A DNA stretch of 64,000 bases from JBCBSS01 sp039819065 (lineage in GTDB: Bacteria; Bacteroidota; Bacteroidia; Cytophagales; Cyclobacteriaceae). Both the position numbers and the translations under genes were made by a program. The first letter of the stretch is position 1; every line of letters starts with the position of its first letter. Below the pieces are notes generated by a model. It did no database searches and was not told the DNA's origin. It saw nothing but the letters and a program-made list of their open reading frames with translations. The DNA lies in NCBI GenBank assembly GCA_039819065.1, contig JBCBSS010000017.1, positions 1 to 64,000 of the forward strand, in the 5' to 3' direction. This document shows positions 7,478 to 16,497 of this stretch, one piece after another.

Positions 7478-10400
7478 TTATCTGCCTACAATTAATCTCT
7501 TCATAACCCTCTCACCAGCCTGTTCCACTTGAACAAGGTATACACCCTGCTCGAGCAGTAACTGATCAGTGCTGAATGAAATAATACCACTGCCGTCTAC
7601 CGAAACTTCTACCACATTGATCAATACTTCTCCTCGCATACTTACTATACTGACCGAAACGGAATGATCTGTAGAGAAGGAAGTTAATCTCACCCGCAAT
7701 TCATTACCTCCTTGCCAAGGGTTAGGAAACACTGTTGCTTCCAATGCTTCGTCCGAAAGAGGCGCCTCCACTCTAACAACATTGGAGAAGCTGGAAGTAC
7801 CATCAAAATCTATTTGCTTCAGTCTATAAAAGTTGACTCCAGATTGAGGCGTTCGATGGGTGAAATTGTAAGTAAGCCTTACCTCTGAATCGCCATTTCC
7901 TTTGACTTCGCCTACTTTTGCGAAGCTTTTCGCGTCAGTTGAATATTCAATCTCAAAACGATCATTATTCACTTCAGAAGCGGTTTCCCATGTCAAGTCT
8001 ACATTACCGTTTCTCCAGTTCCCGGTAAATGATATTAGTTCAACCGGTAGAACCGTAAACTCATTGAACAGATAGTCTGGAATGCCTGCATTCGGTCCCG
8101 TCTGCCCTTCGGTAAAGTCATCAGACCAGATACCATTGCCATTGGTATCTTCAATAAAAGTTGAAATGCCATCTCCGTCGTCGTCACTGTCCCGGTAATT
8201 GAATAGCCCATCATTATCAGCATCTGGCAAGAAGGCTATTCTACCCTCTTCATCACGATCAAAGGCATCAAGAATACCATCCCCGTCAGCGTCTGCATCG
8301 CCTTCTGAAGCATCTAAAATTCTATTATTATTCGTATCCCATTCTGCCCTTCCGTCATTGTTATTATCATGACCTTCTACAATATCGTTGATACCATCGT
8401 CATCCGAATCTGCATCAAGATAGTCAGGGTTACCGTTTCCATCAGAATTAGGAATGGCTAGAACGGTTCCTCCATTGTCAGGATCGACCATATTAGCCAG
8501 GCCATCACCATCCGAATCTAGAAAATCATCAACCTGTCCGTTACCATCGATATCCGTTCCCCCAGCTTCAGCCAGATCGGTAATCCCATCATTGTCGCTG
8601 TCTAAGTCAAACACATCAGCGATACCATCGCCATCAGTATCAGGGTTGGACAATGGGCTGCCATCTACATCGTTTACTAAGCCGTCATTATTGGCATCGT
8701 TAGCCAAAGCATAAGAGGCAACGTACCTACCTTCTGAGGACGCATTGGCCGGCAAAGTTCCTCCATTGGCCTCAGTAATATCGACAATTCCGTCGTTATC
8801 AGCGTCTAAATCAAGGTGGTTCGGTATACCGTCTAAATCGCTATCCGCTCTGTCGTCAACCCCGTCGAAGTTGGTATCTACAAAACCTGAAATATTGGTA
8901 TCAAGATAATTAAGTAATCCATCGAGGTCATCATCCGCCGAAGGATCAAAAGCGTAAGCTGAGATTTCAGCTAAATCTGTTATACCATCGTTGTCATCAT
9001 CCAGATCAGAACGGTCGGCAATGCCGTCATTATCGGTGTCTGCAATACAAATCGAGTAAGCCAAAGCATCAATGAAAAAAGTACCTGCATCTACTCGAAT
9101 AAAAATATACCGGGTACCTTGTGCTGGCACGGTATAACCTATAGTACCGAAAGTATTAGGCCCAAAATAAGGTACAGAGGCAGCACCAAATAAGGTCGTG
9201 AGATTAGTACTGGATATGGTTATCTGGGTATTGGTATTTATAAACAAGGAAATGGTAACCACAGAACCTCCGGGTAAAAACTCCTGCAGGTCGAGCACTA
9301 AGAACTCTCCTGCTGCGTCGAATGTAGCCGTATTAGCAGTAGTGCCTCCGGAATTAGGAGCACCTAGTGCATTGGCACCGTTAGTGACACCATTGACCAA
9401 AGCTACGGCTACAGCGTTACCTGATATACTTGCCAACTCGTTGCCACAGGTTTCGACTGTCACTTCAAGGTAGTCTGCCACGCCATTGGCAGGCGACAAA
9501 TCGGTAGATTCATCCTTGGTTGGGATGCCGTCTCCGTCATCGTCCGCATCTCTATAGTCGACGTCGTCAATTATGTCAGTATTTTGAATAGGAGCAGTCG
9601 TTCCGCCGTTATCCGGATCGAAAGCATTATCAAGGCCGTCTCCGTCCGTGTCAGTGCCTATTGCTGTTCTGTCAGCCGTGCCATCCTCATTGGCGTCATG
9701 ACCTTCTACCTCGTCCAGTACAGTATCGTTGTCACTATCCGTATCCCTGTAGTCGGGCGTGCCGTCTACATCAGTATCGACTGGGTCTATGTTAGTTCCA
9801 CCATTATCTGAATCAAAGGCATCGTCTATGCCGTCTCCATCTGTATCGGTGCCTGATGGGCTGGTAAAACCTGCTGTGCTCTGCGCTTCAACAATATCTG
9901 AGATACCATCACCATCGCTGTCAAAATCCAGGTAATCAGGCAATGCATCTCCATCTGTATTTCTAAAAGTATCTACGAAACCATTGTTATTCGCATCTGT
10001 ACCACCTGCTTCGATTGCATCAGGAATCCCATCCGCATCTGAGTCTGCATCTAGAAAATCATCTATTCCATCTCCGTCAGTATCTGTTGATAAAACAGTC
10101 CCACCAGAACCAGTATCTACATCATTGACTAATCCATCATTATTAGCATCATTGGCAGCAGCGTATGCAATAGGATATTGACCATTCTCATTCATGTTGG
10201 CCGGTAGGGCTCCGGCATTGGCCTCAACAGCATTGGGAATACCGTCGTTATCACTATCCAGGTCAAAATGATTAGGAATACCATCCATATCGGCATCAAA
10301 TAAATCGTTAATACCGTCTGCATTGGCATCCGCGAAAGCACCTAGCGTAGGATGTACAAAGTCAGTGTCAAGGTAGTTAGGTGTTCCGTCTGTGTCCAGA

Positions 10401-12238
10401 TCAGCACCGGGATCGATACCTAGGCCCTGCTCTGTATCAGGAATACCATCATTATTATCGTCAAGGTCTGCATCATTGTCAAAACCGTCTCCATCCGGGT
10501 CGTTGATATTGAAAAGATAGTCGGGTGTAGCACCACCTCCTTGCGTAAAGTCATTATTATAAACATTATCGCTATTGAAGTCTTCGTCGACGGTAGGAAT
10601 GCCATCATTGTCGTCATCCAAGTCTCTCCAATCAGGTAAGTTGTCGGTATCGGAGTTCTGAAGTACAGCTGAGGTTCCGCCGTTGTCAATATCAAAAGCG
10701 TTGTCCAGTCCATCGCCATCAGCGTCATTGTTGGTGGCAAAGGTTTCTTGGATACCATCCATATCAGGATCATGCCCTTCAATAAAATCTCGAATGCCAT
10801 CGCCATCCGAATCGCCATCAATGAAATCCTCCAGACCATCACCATCCGTATCTTGGAAGACTATTGCTCCAGTAACGTCACTGTCATAGGCGTCATCAAT
10901 GCCATCTCCATCAGTGTCGGTACCAGTCGCCGCTCTAAAAGCAGCAGATGACTGTGCCTCGACATTGTCCAGAATGCCGTCCGCATCGGCATCTATATCT
11001 CTGTAGTCTGGTACGTTATCATTTTCTGTATCCCTGATGACCAGCGCATTACCATCCAGTGTTATATCATAAATATCAGCTAAACCATCGTTATCAATAT
11101 CTTCGAAGTTGTCGACCTGCCCATTACCGTCTGCTTCCACACCTCCTACTTCTAAAAGGTCAGGTATACCATCTCCATCACTATCTCTATCAAACAAGTC
11201 GGTTATTAAATCTCCATCTGTATCAGGATTGGCAAAAGGTGTACCGCCGTTATCGACATCTAAATCATTTACAATACCATCTCCATCTGTGTCATTGGCT
11301 TGCGCATAAGCAATGGTATAGCGACCATCGCTAGACATATTGGCCGGTAGAACTCCGCCATTAGCTTCCACGGCATCAGGAATGCCATCATTATCGAGGT
11401 CTCGATCCAGGTGGTTAGGAACACCATCTAAATCCGTATCAAAGTTGTCGCTGATACCATCTCCGTTGGCATCTACAAAACCTGAATAAGTCGGATCAAG
11501 ATAATCGGGTATATCATCTCCATCTTCATCTGCTCCGGGATCAACTCCTCCTCCTTCAACGATATCGGGAACCCCGTCATTATCGTCATCTGCATCATCA
11601 ATATTGAGCACCTGATCGTAGTCAGAATCGGCACCACACCATGCAAAATCGTGTATACCAATAATTTGATTGGACGGAGCAGTGTTGTTGTTGTAAAGCA
11701 CTACCAATGAATCAATACTCTCGGGAATGGCGAAGGTGACATTGCCATCTGCACTGGCATCACCCACATTGGCTGTTCCTACAACTGTATTAGCGCCGAT
11801 GAAAGTATTGGCAACAGAGGTAGCTACATCAGAAGCAGCTAGGCTGACCAGCCGACCATCTGAGTAGCCGTTGATGGTCAATGAATCAATGAAGGTTCCT
11901 AAATCGACATCGAAAATAGAAAAGGTAAAATCTTTGGTGGGTCTACTGAATTTGAAAGTAGCAACGGCAAATTCATTGTCGTTGTCAATGTTCTGCTCCC
12001 ATACAATTGAGTTGGTGGCTTGCAATTGGTTGGATACTGCAAAAAAGCTCACGTGTCCATAAATATCTATGGATTGGATGCTTACATCGACATCGGCCGC
12101 GCTAAAAGTGTTGTTCCTTGGGTCGGTACCGAAGGCTTGCGTATCCCAATCCAACACAAATGGGGTTGGGCAACTCTGCCCAAAGCTTTTGAAGCTTACC
12201 AAACCTAATAGCAATACCAGCATGTAAAATTTTCTCAT
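7478..12238 (-). CDS. Large secreted thrombospondin type 3 repeat protein with T9SS sorting domain
   Basis: About 1586 residues from the ATG at 12238 (the frame opens at a TTG at 12265, but M-R-K-F-Y-M-L-V-L-L-L-G starts a typical signal peptide ending S-F-G-Q). A beta-rich N-terminal domain (~30-210) precedes a long array of acidic D-x-D-x-D-G calcium-binding Tsp3 repeats. The array is interrupted at ~930-1075 by a distinct beta domain starting E-T-C-G-N-E, then resumes. The C-terminus has an FN3-like module (L-P-V-E-L-I-S-F-T-G) and an F-P-N-P-W type A sorting domain ending in K-R-L-I-V-G-R. The protein should be exported by the type IX system and held at or released from the cell surface. 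A role in adhesion or calcium-dependent structure is inference. Confidence 0.9.
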   Translation of the reverse strand: MRKFYMLVLLLGLVSFKSFGQSCPTPFVLDWDTQAFGTDPRNNTFSAADVDVSIQSIDIYGHVSFFAVSNQLQATNSIVWEQNIDNDNEFAVATFKFSRPTKDFTFSIFDVDLGTFIDSLTINGYSDGRLVSLAASDVATSVANTFIGANTVVGTANVGDASADGNVTFAIPESIDSLVVLYNNNTAPSNQIIGIHDFAWCGADSDYDQVLNIDDADDDNDGVPDIVEGGGVDPGADEDGDDIPDYLDPTYSGFVDANGDGISDNFDTDLDGVPNHLDRDLDNDGIPDAVEANGGVLPANMSSDGRYTIAYAQANDTDGDGIVNDLDVDNGGTPFANPDTDGDLITDLFDRDSDGDGIPDLLEVGGVEADGNGQVDNFEDIDNDGLADIYDITLDGNALVIRDTENDNVPDYRDIDADADGILDNVEAQSSAAFRAATGTDTDGDGIDDAYDSDVTGAIVFQDTDGDGLEDFIDGDSDGDGIRDFIEGHDPDMDGIQETFATNNDADGDGLDNAFDIDNGGTSAVLQNSDTDNLPDWRDLDDDNDGIPTVDEDFNSDNVYNNDFTQGGGATPDYLFNINDPDGDGFDNDADLDDNNDGIPDTEQGLGIDPGADLDTDGTPNYLDTDFVHPTLGAFADANADGINDLFDADMDGIPNHFDLDSDNDGIPNAVEANAGALPANMNENGQYPIAYAAANDANNDGLVNDVDTGSGGTVLSTDTDGDGIDDFLDADSDADGIPDAIEAGGTDANNNGFVDTFRNTDGDALPDYLDFDSDGDGISDIVEAQSTAGFTSPSGTDTDGDGIDDAFDSDNGGTNIDPVDTDVDGTPDYRDTDSDNDTVLDEVEGHDANEDGTADRTAIGTDTDGDGLDNAFDPDNGGTTAPIQNTDIIDDVDYRDADDDGDGIPTKDESTDLSPANGVADYLEVTVETCGNELASISGNAVAVALVNGVTNGANALGAPNSGGTTANTATFDAAGEFLVLDLQEFLPGGSVVTISLFINTNTQITISSTNLTTLFGAASVPYFGPNTFGTIGYTVPAQGTRYIFIRVDAGTFFIDALAYSICIADTDNDGIADRSDLDDDNDGITDLAEISAYAFDPSADDDLDGLLNYLDTNISGFVDTNFDGVDDRADSDLDGIPNHLDLDADNDGIVDITEANGGTLPANASSEGRYVASYALANDANNDGLVNDVDGSPLSNPDTDGDGIADVFDLDSDNDGITDLAEAGGTDIDGNGQVDDFLDSDGDGLANMVDPDNGGTVLAIPNSDGNGNPDYLDADSDDDGINDIVEGHDNNNDGRAEWDTNNNRILDASEGDADADGDGILDAFDRDEEGRIAFLPDADNDGLFNYRDSDDDGDGISTFIEDTNGNGIWSDDFTEGQTGPNAGIPDYLFNEFTVLPVELISFTGNWRNGNVDLTWETASEVNNDRFEIEYSTDAKSFAKVGEVKGNGDSEVRLTYNFTHRTPQSGVNFYRLKQIDFDGTSSFSNVVRVEAPLSDEALEATVFPNPWQGGNELRVRLTSFSTDHSVSVSIVSMRGEVLINVVEVSVDGSGIISFSTDQLLLEQGVYLVQVEQAGERVMKRLIVGR

Positions 12239-12265
12239 TTCGCCTGTTTTCTTTGTTCCGATCAA

Positions 12266-12833
12266 TTGTTCTTTTGTGTTTCAGATAGCTCTAATTGAGT
12301 GCTCTTATTTGCCAGGGTGCCACCAATCGATAGCTATAGATTGTGGCCAGCAATTTCATATCTGGTTCAGGTTTGGATGGTTGGATGAAGTTTGAATAGT
12401 TTCACCGCAGCACAGGCAACATGAGATATTTTAGGCAAGTTCGCCTAATTTCTATGATTTGGGTTTTATATACGGAAAGGACGTGCAACTGACAAAACGC
12501 ATAAGCGTTTGAATATTAGCACATTACGCGTGTAAGTTAAGTCTATAGAATGGCAGTCTATAGCTTTTACAAGTAAGTGAAGAACAGGTCTGATATGAAT
12601 TTTTTAAGTATCAATTAGGTTTCTCCACCTTGATGTCTGCCATGGCATAATTATTACTTTAGAACCTCTACCATTAGTTACCCGCCCATCATGTACCTTA
12701 ACCATCACTCCTTAGTAGTATGATCTTTTTCTTCAAACAAATACTAAAAACAGAACTTTAGGTTCATAGCATCATAGCCAAAAGTCGGTCTTTGGGCTAC
12801 GATCACTGTGCGGATTCCAATACTTTTGCACCC
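12266..12833. other. Long divergent intergenic region between Tsp3 gene and third DUF3592-like paralog
   Basis: No coding frame. Two small hairpins are visible: ttaggc-aagttc-gcctaa near 12432 and aaacgc-ataa-gcgttt near 12497. A TACTTTTG at 12821-12828 matches the Bacteroidota -7 consensus TAnnTTTG and would start transcription almost at the ATG (12834), but its -33 partner is not convincing. The length suggests regulatory DNA for both divergent genes. Confidence 0.45.
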
Positions 12834-13271
12834 ATGAAAATTAAATGGCTGAGATTATTCAAGGGTATCTTCTGGTTTTTCTTTGGCTGGATCGTTTGTA
12901 TAGTTTTCATTGATGTACATGGCATCAGAACTGAACGGTCACTCGATGAAAATTCTCCCAGAACAAAGGGTATCATCACCGATGTATGGGAAACAAATGT
13001 GTCGGATGAGGATTTGGGGCCTGTGTTGGCCTATGATTTTTACGCTGCCAATCCTGCTTTTGGAGAATTGCGCGGCACATCCTATGGCAGGAACTACGAA
13101 TATGAAGTGGGCGATTCAGTAACGGTCATATACCATCATTATGAAATAGAATTGGCCAGAATTGATGGTCTGGATGCCTCAAATGGCGGTGTTATATTCT
13201 ACTTGCTTTTATTGCTTCCCCTTTTTGGTCTGGTCACTATCTTTCGGTCGGTCAGTTTTCGCAGGCGTTAA
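12834..13271 (+). CDS. Small DUF3592-like membrane protein (paralog 3 of 3)
   Basis: 145 residues from the ATG at 12834. It repeats the motifs of the genes at 6242 and 7006: I-D-V-H-G-I-R-T-E-R, G-I-I-T-D-V-W-E, Y-D-F-Y-A, G-T-S-Y-G-R-N-Y, V-G-D-S-V and I-D-G-L-D-A-S-N-G-G, flanked by two hydrophobic helices. It lies on the other side of the giant Tsp3 gene, so the three paralogs bracket it. It ends five bases before the convergent GlxA-type gene. Confidence 0.72.
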   Translation: MKIKWLRLFKGIFWFFFGWIVCIVFIDVHGIRTERSLDENSPRTKGIITDVWETNVSDEDLGPVLAYDFYAANPAFGELRGTSYGRNYEYEVGDSVTVIYHHYEIELARIDGLDASNGGVIFYLLLLLPLFGLVTIFRSVSFRRR

Positions 13272-13276
13272 ATAAA

Positions 13277-14254
13277 TCACGTAGAAAGGCTGTATTTGCT
13301 TCTATAGTGAGATGGGTTGAGGCCGGCGTGTTTCACAAAAGCCTTTCTAAAGCTATTCTTGTCGTTGTACCCCAAAGAATACATTACTTCTTCCACTGTA
13401 TGCTTCTCAGTCTCCAACATGCGCTTTGCCGCTTCTATTTTAGTCCTTTGAATATACTCATATGGCGTATCTCCAGTAGCTTGCTTGAATCTCCTAATCA
13501 GTGTTCTTTCACTTAAGCCGACAGCTCCTGCTAAGGCAGCAGTAGATACTCTCTCTGCCCGATGTTTTTCAATATATTCTTGGGCTTCTTTAATGGCATG
13601 ATCGTTATGAGAAAGCTGTGGTGTAAAAATGGAGAATTGGGATTGCTGTGGAAATTGGGTATCGATCAATAGCATTTTGGAGGCCATAGTGGACGTCTCC
13701 TTTCCGCAGAACTTTTCGATCAAATACAGGATCAAACTCATGAAAGAGGTAGCGCCTCCGGAACAATATACATTGCCATTGTCAATGACCACTTTTTCGT
13801 GTTTGAGATCAACTTCGGGATAGTCATTCTTGAACTTATTGGCCATGAACCAATGGGTCGTCGCTGAAAGTCCATTCAATATGCCGGTACTAGCCAGTAA
13901 AAACGTACCGGTACACATGCTCGCTACCTCTGTACCCTGATCATACAACCTTTTTATGTGAGGGATTACCTTTTGGTTAGCTTCCAGTTTTTGGTCGATA
14001 TCAAAATCGATCGCTGGTATAAGGAGAAGATCGGTGGCCTGAATCTCCGCAACAGGGCGGTGGCAAGTAATCGCTACGCCATTTGAGGTTTGTACTTCTA
14101 CTTTACCTACACTAGCCAATTGAATATCAAAAAAGGGTTTGTCTGTCCGATGAATCTGTTGATGAATGACTCCCGCTTTGTACAAAAGCTCCATAGCACC
14201 AATGGAAGCAATAGGGGTACAGTTTTCGAGGAGTAGAATAACTACATTTTTCAT
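13277..14254 (-). CDS. GlxA-type transcriptional regulator (DJ-1/PfpI-like plus AraC)
   Basis: 325 residues. The N-terminal ~185 residues form a class I glutamine-amidotransferase-like (DJ-1/PfpI) domain with a nucleophile-elbow-like M-C-T-G-T-F-L-L-A (~113). The C-terminal ~95 residues are an AraC DNA-binding domain with two helix-turn-helix motifs (R-V-S-T-A-A-L-A-G-A-V-G-L-S-E-R and T-V-E-E-V-M-Y-S-L-G-Y), ending in the F-V-K-H-A-G-L-N-P signature. GlxA proteins are cytoplasmic activators, several of which respond to nitrogen-containing small molecules; the ligand here is unknown. It is divergent from the small monooxygenase-like gene at 14368 and may regulate it. Confidence 0.9.
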   Translation of the reverse strand: MKNVVILLLENCTPIASIGAMELLYKAGVIHQQIHRTDKPFFDIQLASVGKVEVQTSNGVAITCHRPVAEIQATDLLLIPAIDFDIDQKLEANQKVIPHIKRLYDQGTEVASMCTGTFLLASTGILNGLSATTHWFMANKFKNDYPEVDLKHEKVVIDNGNVYCSGGATSFMSLILYLIEKFCGKETSTMASKMLLIDTQFPQQSQFSIFTPQLSHNDHAIKEAQEYIEKHRAERVSTAALAGAVGLSERTLIRRFKQATGDTPYEYIQRTKIEAAKRMLETEKHTVEEVMYSLGYNDKNSFRKAFVKHAGLNPSHYRSKYSLST

Positions 14255-14336
14255 ATGTATATCAAGTTAGGAGAAATGGCAGAAAAACCGATATAGAATG
14301 GCAAAAATGAAAACACTGAATGTTGTGAGTCAAACC

Positions 14337-14344
14337 TAGATTTG
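14337..14344 (+). promoter_or_regulatory. Possible -7 promoter element for the gene at 14368
   Basis: TAGATTTG matches the Bacteroidota -7 consensus TAnnTTTG and lies 24 bases before the ATG. No good TTTG -33 element is seen at the expected 19-21 base distance, so support is weak. Confidence 0.3.
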
Positions 14345-14367
14345 TATGCATCCATCTCACATACACT

Positions 14368-14673
14368 ATGAACAAGTTTATCGTATTGACACGCACTTTC
14401 TTTGAGGCATCGATCAAGGAAGAAGTAATGGAAATGGCCCATCAATCACTGCCCATTTTCAAAGCTCAAAAAGGGCTTATCTCTATCAAAATGCACCTTG
14501 ACTCGGAGGGCAAACATACCATGACCTATTTCGAGTGGGAGACCCAGGAAGATCATGAGGCTTGTACGCAGAGCCCTGATTTTGGTGAATGGAACACTAA
14601 ATGGGGTGAGTTGATGGCTTCAGGAAAACTCACCTGGGACCTGAATGCATATGAAATCATTGACGAGGGGTAG
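14368..14673 (+). CDS. Antibiotic-biosynthesis-monooxygenase-fold (ABM) protein
   Basis: 101 residues, soluble. It has the small ferredoxin-like alpha/beta layout of ABM-type dimeric proteins: an N-terminal strand F-I-V-L-T-R, a helix with E-V-M-E-M-A, a strand of I-S-I-K-M-H-L, then T-Y-F-E-W-E and an H-E-A-C-x-x-S-P-D-F segment matching the typical E-x-H-x-x-S-x-x-F pattern. These proteins are quinol monooxygenases, haem-degrading enzymes or of unknown role; the substrate cannot be told. It is divergent from the GlxA-type regulator, with 113 bases between them, which suggests control by it. Confidence 0.65.
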   Translation: MNKFIVLTRTFFEASIKEEVMEMAHQSLPIFKAQKGLISIKMHLDSEGKHTMTYFEWETQEDHEACTQSPDFGEWNTKWGELMASGKLTWDLNAYEIIDEG

Positions 14674-14742
14674 CCGAGCCTGTTTGAAGTAACATGAATG
14701 CAGTTAATCACCTCTCAACTCAACTACTGACAGTTAAGTACT

Positions 14743-15102
14743 ATGAATAAAAACCAAAAAGTAGAAGATTTTCTCAGTAACCTAGACCATCCCCTGAAAG
14801 CAGAAATGATGGCAGTAAGAGATATCATTCTAGGTGTTGATTCCAGAATGGCTGAAGAGATCAAATGGGGTGCTCCAACATTTACATACAAAGGAAACCT
14901 AGCCACGTATAATGTTCGGGCTAAAAAGTTTGTCAACCTCACCTTTCATACCGGGGCATTAATTCCCGATCCGACAGGAGTCCTGGAAGGGGATGCCAAA
15001 GAAGCCAGGGTGATGCGTTTTGCCAATATGGATGAAGTTGAGTCCAAGAGAGAAGGTTTGATTTCAGTAGTTAAAAGTTGGATTGAACTACAAGATGGTT
15101 GA
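14743..15102 (+). CDS. DUF1801 domain protein
   Basis: 119 residues, soluble. The V-E-D-F-L-S-N-L-D-H-P-x-K-A-E-M start, the A-E-E-I-K-W-G-A-P-T-F-T-Y-K-G-N-L motif and the V-N-L-T-F-H-x-G-A strand fit DUF1801 (YdhG/SufE-adjacent iron-binding-like fold). It has no known enzymatic activity. It follows the ABM-fold gene by 69 bases on the same strand and may be co-transcribed. DNA after it is repeat-rich. Confidence 0.75.
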   Translation: MNKNQKVEDFLSNLDHPLKAEMMAVRDIILGVDSRMAEEIKWGAPTFTYKGNLATYNVRAKKFVNLTFHTGALIPDPTGVLEGDAKEARVMRFANMDEVESKREGLISVVKSWIELQDG

Positions 15103-15143
15103 TTTTCTAAAGGGCTTTTTAGAACATGTGCCATAGACTATTA

Positions 15144-15373
15144 GCACGAAAGTAACTTTCGCGCCAGTGCAAATGGGAGTGGCAATCTTATCCATGGGAG
15201 CCCATGGCAAACCGAAGACCGTCATTCCACGGTTTGTGACGAAGGAACGAATCCGGGGAATCTCCTGTATCGCTGTGGTTTACGTCCACACAAATGACAA
15301 AAGTACCTATGAAGATCAATAGGCACGAAAGTAACTTCCGCGCTAGGGTGAAGTAACTTCCGCGCCAGTGCAA
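15144..15373. repeat. Repeat cluster with the 128-base dispersed element (plus orientation copy)
   Basis: 15217-15343 is a diverged copy, in inverse orientation, of the elements at 60281-60408 and 60813-60940. The conserved parts are gaccgtcattccacgg at one end, atccggggaatctcct in the middle and gcacgaaagtaact at the other end. The end motif, a palindrome cgaaagt-a-actttcg followed by cgcgccagtgc, also occurs intact at 15144-15171 and in part at 15349-15373. The resemblance of gtcattccacgg..ggaatctcc to common gtcattgcgag..gcaatctc-type bacterial repeats suggests a REP- or MITE-like family. The minus-strand frame through it is not believed to be a gene. Confidence 0.75.
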
Positions 15374-15396
15374 GGCTCGTTGGCTGTTCGGTACCT

Positions 15397-15834
15397 TTAA
15401 CTACGTTCTAGCACCACTGTTATATCCAAGGTTTCTTTACGACCACTTTCCGTTAACCCAGTATCTATCACACCATATATGAAAAGCTGACAATCTATGA
15501 TCTGATACCGATGCGTTTGTTTGGCACCGCCTACTTGAAAAGTAAGTCTATCACCATCTTTGGTAAAGTCCATGGTACTTGTTCTTTCTTTGCAGTTTCC
15601 ATGAGGGCTTCTGGATGTTCTTTTTAGCGTGCCAGATGAAAACTTAAACCTAGCATAAGTGCAAGATTTTTCTTCTACCAGATCAATATGGAACTTACCA
15701 TCTCCATTGAGATCAACAGGCTTGTCAGAAATGAACTGGATCGATTCCCATGTACCAGTCAAGCGGCAATTGTCGGATCCTGATGAGCATGAAACACCTA
15801 TTACAGCTAGCAAGCAAATCACAAGTCTTTTCAT
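15397..15834 (-). CDS. Lipocalin-like small lipoprotein
   Basis: 145 residues from the ATG at 15834 (the frame opens three codons earlier at a TTG). M-K-R-L-V-I-C-L-L-A-V-I-G-V-S-C is a lipoprotein signal with Cys ~16. The mature part starts with L-T-G-T-W-E-S-I, a strand typical of lipocalin-like domains in Bacteroidota, followed by alternating strands and four more cysteines that could form disulfides. A D-L-N-G-D-G-K loop could bind calcium. Function unknown. Confidence 0.65.
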   Translation of the reverse strand: MKRLVICLLAVIGVSCSSGSDNCRLTGTWESIQFISDKPVDLNGDGKFHIDLVEEKSCTYARFKFSSGTLKRTSRSPHGNCKERTSTMDFTKDGDRLTFQVGGAKQTHRYQIIDCQLFIYGVIDTGLTESGRKETLDITVVLERS

Positions 15835-15891
15835 AATAAGCAAGTTGAGAATTCAAAGTACGGATCCAGCAGCACCGGACAATGATACTGC

Positions 15892-16497
15892 TTATTCGCT
15901 GATTATAGTTCTAAAAGTCAGATTAATCCTTGGTCTTTTGACTTTCTTAGTTTTAGGAAGGCTATGAAGCCAATGGGTTTGTGTCTCGCCTTTCATGATC
16001 AGCAAACTGCCATGCTCCAATACCAAAGACAGCGATTGGCGTGATTCGCGGTGCTTAAAGGAAAACTTTCGAGCAGCACCGAGGCTCACAGAGGCAATGG
16101 CTCCGTTGGGTGCCAGCATTTTTTCGTCATCGCTATGCCATGACATGCCTTCATTGCCATCATGATATAGATTCAGCAGGCAAGAATTAAAAGTATGCTG
16201 GGAAGTCATTTCTATTTTTTGCTTAAGCTTCAATAGCCCTTCTGTCCATGGTAGTGCATGTTTGGTTGTACGAGAATAGGTATAGGCATAAGGTTTGTCA
16301 CCATACCAGGCGGTTTTACGCTGGGTAACAATGTGCTTGCCATGAATGAATAGCTCGTCATGTTTCCACGCTATCTCATCCAGCAATGTGTCATAGCATT
16401 GATCTGCCAGGTTAGTGGGAAGAATAGGCCCGTAATACTGTGCCTCTCCATCGTAGGGCAGCAGGTTGTCTTTCACCTCACTGCTAAACAGATCCAT
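15892..16497 (-). CDS. alkB: AlkB-family alpha-ketoglutarate-dependent DNA dioxygenase
   Basis: 201 residues. The Fe(II) ligands are W-H-S-D-D-E (~121-125, H-x-D) and the distal H in T-H-W-L-H-S-L-P; the 2-oxoglutarate site is R-I-N-L-T-F-R near the C-terminus. Y-x-D-G-x-x-G-M-S-W-H and A-S-V-S-L-G-A-A-R-K-F are typical of the ALKBH2/3-like bacterial group. It oxidatively removes alkyl groups from damaged bases. Its start overlaps the end of the Ada-like gene by 14 bases, and it is the last gene of the four-gene repair operon starting at 18290. Confidence 0.9.
   Translation of the reverse strand: MDLFSSEVKDNLLPYDGEAQYYGPILPTNLADQCYDTLLDEIAWKHDELFIHGKHIVTQRKTAWYGDKPYAYTYSRTTKHALPWTEGLLKLKQKIEMTSQHTFNSCLLNLYHDGNEGMSWHSDDEKMLAPNGAIASVSLGAARKFSFKHRESRQSLSLVLEHGSLLIMKGETQTHWLHSLPKTKKVKRPRINLTFRTIISE

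Noticed and set aside
8035..11661. Many open frames within the Tsp3 gene in other frames
   Set aside because: Low-complexity GA/TC-rich repeat DNA keeps several frames open; the 1586-residue frame explains the region.
15188..15373. 61-residue minus-strand frame over the repeat cluster
   Set aside because: It lies within the dispersed element and its frame is not kept in the copies at 60 kb.
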